This document shows, piece by piece, positions 57,438 to 64,000 of a stretch of 64,000 nt of DNA (its first letter is position 1; each line of letters starts with the position of its first letter). The stretch comes from SKPS01 sp964469215 (GTDB taxonomy: Bacteria > Bacteroidota > Bacteroidia > Bacteroidales > SKPS01), in the NCBI GenBank assembly GCA_964469215.1, contig CAYXYB010000016.1, forward strand, positions 1-64,000, read 5' to 3'. Below the pieces are notes generated by a model. That model did not search any database and was not told where the DNA came from. It saw nothing but the letters and a program-made list of their open reading frames with translations. The position numbers were made by a program, and so were the translations under genes.

Positions 57438-57866
57438 CTATTCAGCTTTAACAGGCACCTCACCGGGGTTGCCAGGCATAGGTTGGGCAGTAGGTTGGCC
57501 AGCAGGTTGGCCAGCAGGCTGGGCAGCAGGCTGGGCAGCAGACTGGGCAGCAGACTGGGCAGCAGGCTGGGCAGCGGGAGGTACCGGCGCAACGGGCATC
57601 TCGGTGATTTTTTTCATGTCCGTTCCGGCTCCTGATGTCAAAGGCTTCTTGATGGCAAAAACAGATGCCAGACTTAACACTACCATCACAATGGCAAGCG
57701 TCCATGTTGATTTTTCAAGAAAATCAGCAGTCTTCCTTACACCCATGTACTGGTTCGATGATGAAAAGTTCGAAGCTAATCCACCTCCTTTTGAGTTCTG
57801 AACAAGCACAATCAACACCAGCAAAATACTTATGATAATTATCAAAACAGTTATTACCGTATACAT
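57438..57866 (-). CDS. secG: Preprotein translocase subunit SecG with repetitive tail
   Basis: 142 residues from MYTVITVLII; the frame opens at 57938 but that would overlap the upstream gene's end. Two TM helices (about 1-20 and 55-75) flank LVQNSKGGGLASNFSSSNQYMGVRKTADFLEKSTW, the SecG signature. It supports SecYEG. The C-terminal tail carries eight tetrapeptide units (AAQP, AAQS, AGQP, TAQP) not needed for the core. It lies 34 bp after the TPR gene. Confidence 0.9.
   Translation of the reverse strand: MYTVITVLIIIISILLVLIVLVQNSKGGGLASNFSSSNQYMGVRKTADFLEKSTWTLAIVMVVLSLASVFAIKKPLTSGAGTDMKKITEMPVAPVPPAAQPAAQSAAQSAAQPAAQPAGQPAGQPTAQPMPGNPGEVPVKAE
57480..57575 (-). repeat. Eight 12-bp tandem repeats in the secG tail
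   Basis: Eight in-frame 12-bp units (CTGGGCAGCAGG-like on the plus strand) encode the Ala-Gln-Pro/Ser tetrapeptides. Because 12 is a multiple of 3, copy number could vary without a frameshift. Antisense frames here give low-complexity peptides that are artefacts. Confidence 0.85.
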
Positions 57867-57900
57867 CCTGTATCTCCTTATTAATTTATCCTCTAATCTG

Positions 57901-58557
57901 TTATCCGGGTTTTTGTAACTCTTCAACCCGGGCTGCAAAATAACTGCTTTTTTTCGGGATTGTCAAAGACAATTGTTTAAAAATTTTTATTGCCTGTTTC
58001 CTGTTACCCTGTTGAAGATATATGTTGGCAAGAGTTTCTGTAACAAATTCAAAAGAGGGTTCGTTACTCTTTTCAGCAATCAGAACTGCCTCTGTAAAAT
58101 CACCTTCTCTTGGTTTGATCCGTGGCTCATTCCGAATGAATACATCTATAAGTTCATCCCCGTACGAAATATCTTTATTGCCTTCTGATAAAGACTCCGT
58201 TTCGTGCTTGAGAATTGATGTGTCGTCCTGCTCAGCTAAGGCTGATGCCACGTCTGGTTTCGTGATTGTTTGAAGGATTTCTTCCGTTTTCGCTGTGGTA
58301 ATCACGGGTGAAAAGCGGTCGTCATGTATTAGTCTGAACAGAATGGTTCTGTCAGGAACCATTATTGCCGATTTTTTCAATCGGTCATAGTATAGAGGAT
58401 CATTATCCGAATGCAGTTTTTTAATAACCAGCATGTGCAGGGTCGAACACCACGGCCATTTTTCCAGCATGGTGCAAAGTTCCCGACCGGTAATACTTTT
58501 GAATGATTCCCGGTTAAGGATTATATCAGTTATTTTTTTTAGCTCATTCATGTTCAC
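57901..58557 (-). CDS. TPR-containing protein of the secG-lptE cluster
   Basis: 218 residues, cytoplasmic. The C-terminal part holds one clear TPR-type helix pair (FVTETLANIYLQQGNRKQAIKIFKQLSLTIPKK). The N-terminal 130 residues are not recognised. It sits in a conserved Bacteroidota order (sigma-54 regulator, lptE, this gene, secG, groES, groEL), but its role is unknown. MNELKK (58551) is an alternative start. Confidence 0.75.
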   Translation of the reverse strand: MNMNELKKITDIILNRESFKSITGRELCTMLEKWPWCSTLHMLVIKKLHSDNDPLYYDRLKKSAIMVPDRTILFRLIHDDRFSPVITTAKTEEILQTITKPDVASALAEQDDTSILKHETESLSEGNKDISYGDELIDVFIRNEPRIKPREGDFTEAVLIAEKSNEPSFEFVTETLANIYLQQGNRKQAIKIFKQLSLTIPKKSSYFAARVEELQKPG

Positions 58558-58632
58558 CTTTAATGCGTGCCGGGCAAGAAACGTTATACGTCAATCAAAA
58601 CAAATTGTTCTTTTCTATTAAAAAAAAACAGT

Positions 58633-59154
58633 TTACCAATTAACCAATGCCCTGTTAAATATATCTTCCACCAATTCTGCGTTTATCTGGTCAATAAGAC
58701 GATCTTCAACAGCCGATAAGCTTTCACTGCTCGGGAATAGCTGGAATCGTGAAAAGCGGGTTTCAAAATCCTTATCAGGTTCAAACTTGTTGAGAAACCT
58801 CACATTAATAGTTATAGTAAGCCTGTTCATTGCTGCCTGTTCATTACTTTGAATAGCCTCAGGGCGGGTGTTATAACCTGTTATCTCACCTTCAAAGTGG
58901 AGGTCCCCAATGCCATTTGTGAGCTTGAGCCTGGTCTGTGATGATATCTTGTCAATAAGGGCGTTCGTAATTTTCTGACTAATAGCAGGCTGAGCAAGTT
59001 GGGCATTATTCTGGAAATATGCAACAGAAAACGTTGAAGCTGCTGCAGGTATGGACGCCCCGGAAGCAGTATATCTTATCTTTATGCATGCAAACATATT
59101 GCACAATAAAACCAGCAATAAAATATAATGAATTATCAGAGTTATTTTCTTCAC
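58633..59154 (-). CDS. lptE: LPS-assembly lipoprotein LptE
   Basis: 173 residues. A lipoprotein signal (about 1-23) ends MFACIKIRYTASGASIPA, with the FAC lipobox Cys at 23. The rest matches the Bacteroidota LptE domain: FSVAYFQNNAQLAQPAISQKITNALIDKISSQTRLKL ... GEITGY ... MNRLTITINVRFLNKFEPDKDFETRFSRF. It plugs LptD for LPS insertion in the outer membrane. Its start overlaps the stop of the sigma-54 activator by 4 bp (ATGA), so the two are translationally coupled. Confidence 0.87.
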   Translation of the reverse strand: MKKITLIIHYILLLVLLCNMFACIKIRYTASGASIPAAASTFSVAYFQNNAQLAQPAISQKITNALIDKISSQTRLKLTNGIGDLHFEGEITGYNTRPEAIQSNEQAAMNRLTITINVRFLNKFEPDKDFETRFSRFQLFPSSESLSAVEDRLIDQINAELVEDIFNRALVNW

Positions 59155-60416
59155 TTTTCCTTGATATTATACTCTTTGATTTTACGGTATAAGGTACGTT
59201 CCGAGATACCCAATTCAGCAGCAGCAGACTTGCGCCTACCTTGATGACGTTGCAGGGCCTTTTGAATCAGCTCTATTTCACGCTTTTCAATTGAGAGCGA
59301 CTCTTCTATTATTTCACCCTCATCCAATTCCTCATCTTCAGCGTATATTTCGTTAATGTAAACCTCATCATCCGGAGGCTGTGAAGGGTGAACAGACCGG
59401 ATTCCCTCTGCTGTAAACACATTTTCAGATTCGAAACGTTTTATAAGGCCGGGGTCCTGTTTCTCGACTCGGTTTGCAAGCTCAGGGTCCTGAAGAATGG
59501 TTATCATCATACCTTTAAGATCATTCATATCGCGCTTCATGTCGAAAAGAACTTTGTATAACAGATCCCGTTCACTCACCGACTCTGATGCCGCACTAAA
59601 ACCACCCTTAACCGGTACCGGCAGGTTACTCACTTCGATATCAGGAAGGTAATGTATCAGCGTGTCTCTGGTAATATTTCGGTTTTGCTCCAATATCGAG
59701 AGCTGTTCGGTAATATTCTTTAACTGCCGGATGTTACCGGGCCAACGGTACCTTATCAGAAGGTCAAATGCTCCTTCATCGGGTGTCAACACAGGCATTC
59801 TGTACCTCTCCGCAAAATCTACAGCAAATTTCCGGAATAAAAGAATAATGTCCTCTTTCCGATCTCGCAACGGAGGTACAAAAATCGGAACAGTATTCAA
59901 CCGGTAAAAAAGATCTTCACGAAACCTTCCTGCATTTATTGCCTCAGAGATGTTAACATTTGTGGCACCTACAACCCTCACATCGGTTTTAATCACCTTT
60001 GAAGAGCCAACTTTCAGAAACTCACCGGTTTCCAGAACCCTTAAAAGCCTTACCTGTGTTGAAAGAGGTAACTCAGCAACTTCATCAAGAAAAATTGTTC
60101 CGCCGTTAACAACCTCAAAATACCCTTTTCTGGCTTCATGTGCTCCGGTAAAGGAACCCTTCTCATGCCCAAAAAGTTCAGAATCTATTGTGCCTTCAGG
60201 GATGGCTCCACAGTTTACAGCAATATACGGCCCATGTTTCCTGGCACTTAACTGATGTATGATCTTCGGAAAACTCTCTTTTCCAACTCCACTTTCTCCT
60301 GTGATAAGTACAGTGATGTCTGTTGGCGCTACCTGCATGGCTGTGCGAATAGCCCGGTTTAACACAGCTGAGTCACCAATTATCCCGAAGCGCTGCTTGA
60401 TCGTCTGGATATCCAT
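59151..60416 (-). CDS. Sigma-54-dependent (NtrC-type) transcriptional activator without receiver domain
   Basis: 421 residues from MDIQTIKQRFGIIG. The AAA+ domain begins near residue 4: Walker A GESGVGKE, GAFTGA-loop GSFTGAHEA, Walker B GGTIFLDEVAELP, sensor regions RVVGATN and RYRWPGNIRQLKN. A C-terminal Fis-type HTH ends GRRKSAAAELGISERTLYRKIKEYN. There is no receiver or GAF sensor domain, so activity is controlled by another signal or constitutively. A typical Bacteroidota gene placed before lptE. The acidic linker DDEVYINEIYAEDEELDEGE lies before the HTH. Confidence 0.92.
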   Translation of the reverse strand: MDIQTIKQRFGIIGDSAVLNRAIRTAMQVAPTDITVLITGESGVGKESFPKIIHQLSARKHGPYIAVNCGAIPEGTIDSELFGHEKGSFTGAHEARKGYFEVVNGGTIFLDEVAELPLSTQVRLLRVLETGEFLKVGSSKVIKTDVRVVGATNVNISEAINAGRFREDLFYRLNTVPIFVPPLRDRKEDIILLFRKFAVDFAERYRMPVLTPDEGAFDLLIRYRWPGNIRQLKNITEQLSILEQNRNITRDTLIHYLPDIEVSNLPVPVKGGFSAASESVSERDLLYKVLFDMKRDMNDLKGMMITILQDPELANRVEKQDPGLIKRFESENVFTAEGIRSVHPSQPPDDEVYINEIYAEDEELDEGEIIEESLSIEKREIELIQKALQRHQGRRKSAAAELGISERTLYRKIKEYNIKEK

Positions 60417-60440
60417 CGTTATTAACCCCCTTAAAGCCTG

Positions 60441-60484
60441 CAAAGATAATCTAATAAACATATCATGTCACAATAAAGTGACAT
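60441..60484 (-). promoter_or_regulatory. Promoter and operator-like inverted repeat of the sigma-54 activator gene
   Basis: Minus strand: TATCTTTG (60448-60441) is an exact -7 box 25 nt before the ATG. ATTG at 60474-60471 lies about 22 nt upstream as a -33 candidate. The inverted repeat ATGTCAC-AATAAA-GTGACAT (60465-60484) overlaps that -33 site, as an operator would. Confidence 0.6.
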
Positions 60485-60531
60485 TTTGGCATGAGATGAT
60501 CAATAAATTAAAAATCCCGGTGACAAACCCA

Positions 60532-60559
60532 ACAGCTTTTAATAAACAGCTTTTAATAA
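60532..60559. repeat. Perfect 14-bp tandem duplication (ACAGCTTTTAATAA x2)
   Basis: Two identical adjacent 14-bp units sit between the CHU_C protein gene and the activator promoter. No function assigned; could be a slippage product or binding site. Confidence 0.7.
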
Positions 60560-60582
60560 AATGTAGCAAACTGTCTCTGACT

Positions 60583-63165
60583 TTATTTCATAAGGTGCAC
60601 AATACCGCTTAGTGTCCGTTTCCGGTTGCCCTCAAGTGCATGAAACCACACGTCACAAACATAATAATAAACACCGGCTGACAGTGGTTCACCACTGTTT
60701 TGATGGGTGCCATTCCAGTTAATATCAGGATTGGTGGTACTGAACACCTCGTTGCCCCATCTGGTCATGATTGTGATGTTGATTCGCTCAACATTGTTGT
60801 AAGGATATGGTATCAGAAGCTCATTTTTGCCATCACCATTTGGAGTGAAGACATTGGGAATTTTATATGTATCACAACTATCACTGTCTATACATACTGT
60901 TTTTGAAAATAACCCTGTATTGCCGGATGTGTCTGTCCCGGTGATCCTGTAACACCCGGTCACGCTAAGAGGGATAAGGTGATGAAAGAAGACTGTGTCG
61001 TATGGATTGGTTGTGCTGTAAATCAGCTTGAAGTCTTTTGATCTGCCCTGGGAGAACCACAGGTCATACCCTGCAACATCTGCTCCGCATCCAGACGGTG
61101 GCATACCCCATGAAACCATGTTCTTCGAACAGTCTGTCGAAACTTCAAGTGTTGGTGGACAGGGGCCAACATTGTCTTGTGGTACTACACACACAATCTG
61201 CGACCAGTTTATCAATGGATCCGGAATTCCCGGAGTGCCATAAGTTCCTATGCTCTTAACCAGGTAACAGTAATTGGTTCCGTTAACAAGACCTGTTTCG
61301 GTGAACGATATTTCCGTGGTTAAGGCAATCGAGTCGAACAATTGTGTGGCCGGATTTAGTTTGTAGATTACATACTGCTGATTTACCCATGGAGTAACCG
61401 GATTCCATGATAAATTCACACGCCGGTCGTGAGGGGTGCCAACCACAAACACTGAGGATGCTACATGGGTGCTGCCTATCCTGAACCTGTTGCCCGGTTG
61501 GTTATTGTATAGATCTATACGGTAGTTGTATCCCATATCCCGGGTGTTGATCTGAATATTATTAAACACTGTGTCATTAATACCAGACAGTGAATCTATC
61601 AGAGAATAATTCATACTCCCTTCAGGTGACCTGAGAATAAGATATATATACGGCCCGGGAGCTGCGTTGGTGTCTATCTTAAGTGGAGGTATCCAGTCTA
61701 TCTGCATGGATCCGTTCTGTTGGTCGGTGTTGTTTACAGAAACATGTGTGATAACAGGAACATCGCGTATCAATTCGGTGCATGACTCCTTTGAGGCCAG
61801 GCTCTGAGCCCCGTCGATAAAATCGGCAACAACCCTGTAACAGTAATACAAACCATGTAAAAGGCCCACACCATTATCATCATCGATATAAAGGGTGTTG
61901 TTTAATCCTTTAAGTTTGGCAATTCTTTTATAACCGGTCCATTCAGGAACCCCGGTAATACAAGGGCCGGGCTGGAAAGGTGATGTGCCGATTTTACGGT
62001 ATAATGAGTATCCTGTTGCCTGATTACATGGACTTACACTCCAGTTGACCATTATTGAGTTGCCAACCGGAAATGTTTCAATAGTATCCGGGGCTGGAGC
62101 AATAACAGTAATAAAAACTGATTCAAGGTCAAACAGGTTTACAGGCACACCATTATCTTTTGCCTTGAATGAAACCAGGTGTGGTTGCTTACGCACAGAA
62201 TTACAGCCGGGGCTCCACACAAATGTTCCGGTTACAGGAGGTAAACCTGCAACGGTTGGGAAAAAGGCAGAATTTGGTGTTATCTCAAACGGGCCACCCA
62301 ACGCTGAAAGGACTATCTGGTTGTTGTTGGGATCTGTGGCAATAACGTTGATTATCAAGGTGTCACCAACAATAACGCAGGTGTCATTAATATCGGCAAT
62401 TACAGGTGGTTGATTATTACAACTCGCTACAAAAATCTGCATATCTCTTATCACATATCCTATTCTTATACCATATCGCCACTCCTCAATAAGTATTGCT
62501 ATATTGAATTCCCCGTTCATTGTTGGAGAATCCCACAGAAAATCACCTGTAACAGAATCTATTCCCAATGAATTTGTGGCGGGAGGCCATACAAAGGAAA
62601 TTATATCCTGACCATTTGCACCCTTACAGACAATAAGTGAATATGAGAGGCTGTCTCCGTCAGGGTCAAATGCCGTTGGATTGTGCATAAACGGGTAGAA
62701 CACACAGGCATTGTCTATAGGTGGCGCGAGAAGGGTAGGTGAGGTGTTTGGTCCGAGAAACGGGTTGATTACCAGCATTGATTCAATATAAAATGCCTGG
62801 TTAACAGATCCCTGCATGTTAACTATCCCTGCATTCCTGTTTGGATCCACCATGGAAAGGAGGTATGTTCCCGGCCCGGGATAGGTATGCATCCCTGTAT
62901 AGGTGTTGTATCTCACATTGTTGGGGAGGAAGACCTTCTGATCAATCTTAAGGTACTCCTTCGGGGACCCGTCACCCCAGTTGATTTCAAGTGAGTCCCT
63001 GTTGGCAAGGCTGGGCGTAAAAGTATAAGTCAGAATGGTAACTTCATAAGTGTATCCGCTGACATGCCTGTAAGTTATCTCCCCGGCCCTGTTATGGGTG
63101 GCGTGAAGAAAGTAAGGCACCATCAGCAGAAAAACAATGAGAAAAATTGCACGCATTTGTGGCAT
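60583..63165 (-). CDS. Large surface protein with gliding-motility-associated (CHU_C, T9SS type B) C-terminus
   Basis: 860 residues. Signal peptide (about 1-22, HATHNRAGEITYRHVSG, a characteristic N-terminus of these proteins). The middle holds a cadherin-like/PKD-like region (SLEINWGDGSPKEYLKI ... FDPDGDSLSYSL) and several fibronectin-type III-like domains with repeated GYDLW/YSLYR and CYR/YCYLVK strands. The tail KIPNVFTPNGDGKNELLIPYPYNNVERINITIMTRWGNEVF...GVYYYVCDVWF...G is the CHU_C domain. By family it is exported by T9SS and attached to the surface, possibly for gliding or adhesion. TATCTTTG (63228-63221) is an exact -7 box. Confidence 0.9.
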   Translation of the reverse strand: MPQMRAIFLIVFLLMVPYFLHATHNRAGEITYRHVSGYTYEVTILTYTFTPSLANRDSLEINWGDGSPKEYLKIDQKVFLPNNVRYNTYTGMHTYPGPGTYLLSMVDPNRNAGIVNMQGSVNQAFYIESMLVINPFLGPNTSPTLLAPPIDNACVFYPFMHNPTAFDPDGDSLSYSLIVCKGANGQDIISFVWPPATNSLGIDSVTGDFLWDSPTMNGEFNIAILIEEWRYGIRIGYVIRDMQIFVASCNNQPPVIADINDTCVIVGDTLIINVIATDPNNNQIVLSALGGPFEITPNSAFFPTVAGLPPVTGTFVWSPGCNSVRKQPHLVSFKAKDNGVPVNLFDLESVFITVIAPAPDTIETFPVGNSIMVNWSVSPCNQATGYSLYRKIGTSPFQPGPCITGVPEWTGYKRIAKLKGLNNTLYIDDDNGVGLLHGLYYCYRVVADFIDGAQSLASKESCTELIRDVPVITHVSVNNTDQQNGSMQIDWIPPLKIDTNAAPGPYIYLILRSPEGSMNYSLIDSLSGINDTVFNNIQINTRDMGYNYRIDLYNNQPGNRFRIGSTHVASSVFVVGTPHDRRVNLSWNPVTPWVNQQYVIYKLNPATQLFDSIALTTEISFTETGLVNGTNYCYLVKSIGTYGTPGIPDPLINWSQIVCVVPQDNVGPCPPTLEVSTDCSKNMVSWGMPPSGCGADVAGYDLWFSQGRSKDFKLIYSTTNPYDTVFFHHLIPLSVTGCYRITGTDTSGNTGLFSKTVCIDSDSCDTYKIPNVFTPNGDGKNELLIPYPYNNVERINITIMTRWGNEVFSTTNPDINWNGTHQNSGEPLSAGVYYYVCDVWFHALEGNRKRTLSGIVHLMK

Positions 63166-63220
63166 GTTGTATTCCTCTGTGGCTTTTTAACATAAACAAA
63201 GTGCAGCTACCTTTGGTTTA

Positions 63221-63228
63221 CAAAGATA
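63221..63228 (-). promoter_or_regulatory. -7 box of the CHU_C protein gene
   Basis: Minus-strand TATCTTTG, exact TAnnTTTG match, 55 nt before the start codon at 63165; identical to the -7 box of the sigma-54 activator gene. No clear -33 TTG was found. Confidence 0.5.
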
Positions 63229-63259
63229 ATTGATTTTAGGATACGCAGATCAGCGGTTT

Positions 63260-64000
63260 TTATTGCATACCCAGTTCATTCATGTAAAACTCCATCACAA
63301 ACTGCAGGTCTTCAACCTGCTGTTGAGTTGACTTGCCGCTACCGTGCCCGCTGTCGAAATCCATCCTGAGCATGATGGGGTTTATCTGCCCCGTATTGTT
63401 CTGTAAGGCAGCAACAAACTTTTTGGCATGTAAAGGATCTACTCGGGTATCGTTTTCTCCGGCTACAATAAGGGATGTTGGATGATTTATTCCAAGCCTG
63501 ATATTATGTTGCGGTGAGTATCTGAGGATGTTGCTGAAATCGTCTGGGTTGGTCTCCGGATCTCCGTATTCAGGTATCCAGTAACGTGCAATAAGAAATT
63601 TATGGTATCGTATCATATCCAGCAACGGAACCTGGCAAACAGCAGCTTTGAAAAGATCAGGGCGCTGAGTGATTACAGCCCCTATCAACAGTCCACCGTT
63701 GCTTCCACCTCTGATGGCAAGCTTGTCGCGTCGGGTGTATTTTTCAGCAATCAGATACTCAGCGGCTGCAATGAAATCATCAAAAGTGTTCTGCTTTTTA
63801 AACATCATGCCATCGAGGTGCCACTGCTCACCATATTCATCACCACCCCTGATACCTGCAACAGCATATACACCACCCCTCTTTACAAAAGATGCCATGG
63901 TGCCTACGTATGAAACATTAATTCCAATGTTGAATCCGCCATATCCGTAAAGCAGTGTAGGATTGTTGCCATCAAGAACAAGGCCTTTGCGGTGTATGAT
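63260..64000 (-). CDS. Prolyl oligopeptidase family (S9A) serine peptidase, C-terminal part
   Basis: The frame runs off the window end: reading upstream of the first Met at 63898 the frame stays open to 64000 and encodes NNPTLLYGYGGFNI, a family motif, so the true start lies outside. Visible are the nucleophile motif RGGSNGGLLIG (GxSxGG), GENDTRVDPLHAKKF with the catalytic Asp, and DSGHGSGK with the catalytic His. The C-terminus ends EFYMNELGMQ. It cleaves proline-containing peptides, in the periplasm or cytoplasm. 247 residues visible of about 700 expected. Confidence 0.93.
   Translation of the reverse strand: MIHRKGLVLDGNNPTLLYGYGGFNIGINVSYVGTMASFVKRGGVYAVAGIRGGDEYGEQWHLDGMMFKKQNTFDDFIAAAEYLIAEKYTRRDKLAIRGGSNGGLLIGAVITQRPDLFKAAVCQVPLLDMIRYHKFLIARYWIPEYGDPETNPDDFSNILRYSPQHNIRLGINHPTSLIVAGENDTRVDPLHAKKFVAALQNNTGQINPIMLRMDFDSGHGSGKSTQQQVEDLQFVMEFYMNELGMQ

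Noticed and set aside
57312..57635. Plus-strand ORF with Gly/Ser/Arg repeats antisense to secG
   Set aside because: It is the reverse reading of the secG tandem repeat and of a terminator, with no independent coding signs.

Overview
The window comes from a member of the Bacteroidota, probably a free-living or sludge/marine Bacteroidales-like lineage. The evidence is: type IX secretion (T9SS) C-terminal sorting domains on four proteins, a gliding-motility-associated (CHU_C, type B) C-terminus on a fifth, Bacteroidota-type promoters (-7 TAnnTTTG), and the gene order sigma-54 regulator - lptE - TPR - secG - groES - groEL. I see no rRNA, tRNA, CRISPR array, transposase or phage gene.

Region 1 (1-30668, + strand) is nearly one third of the window. 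It holds only three consecutive giant genes (3772, 3119 and 3109 codons) for secreted, multi-domain, adhesin-like T9SS cargo. Each is built from a jelly-roll/MAM-like N-terminus, two Tyr/Asn-rich right-handed beta-helices, many CARDB-like beta-sandwiches, Ig-like linkers, interchangeable lectin-like modules, a GEVED domain and a T9SS type A tail. The copies share perfectly identical tracts of 349-518 bp and swap whole modules at fixed positions, so the array is evolving by duplication, conversion and module exchange.

Region 2 (30683-39252, - strand) is a complete phosphate-scarcity block in transcription order: OprO/P-type porin, pstS, pstC, pstA, pstB, phoU, phoB-like regulator, phoR-like kinase. 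The porin and pstS promoters share an unusual architecture (TGTAA-N17-ACCGG abutting the -7 box), a candidate Bacteroidota Pho box. A strong terminator hairpin between pstS and pstC probably attenuates the operon.

Region 3 (39412-49597) is mixed housekeeping and envelope genes: dprA, a MurG-like glycosyltransferase with an 8-bp tandem repeat at its 3' end, an OmpA-family lipid-anchored or outer-membrane protein, gpsA, an M28 peptidase, an M49-like metallopeptidase, a TauE/SafE permease, a radical SAM protein and a small protein made of exact 25-residue repeats.

Region 4 (49631-55134, - strand) has an ArsR-type regulator with a near-ideal promoter, adenine deaminase, rlmN, a BNR-repeat T9SS protein and a DUF4468-like secreted protein.

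Region 5 (55309-64000, - strand) has groEL, groES, secG, a TPR protein, lptE, a sigma-54-type activator, a large CHU_C cell-surface protein and the C-terminal part of a prolyl oligopeptidase that runs off the window end. Strong terminators separate groEL from the DUF4468 gene and secG from groES.
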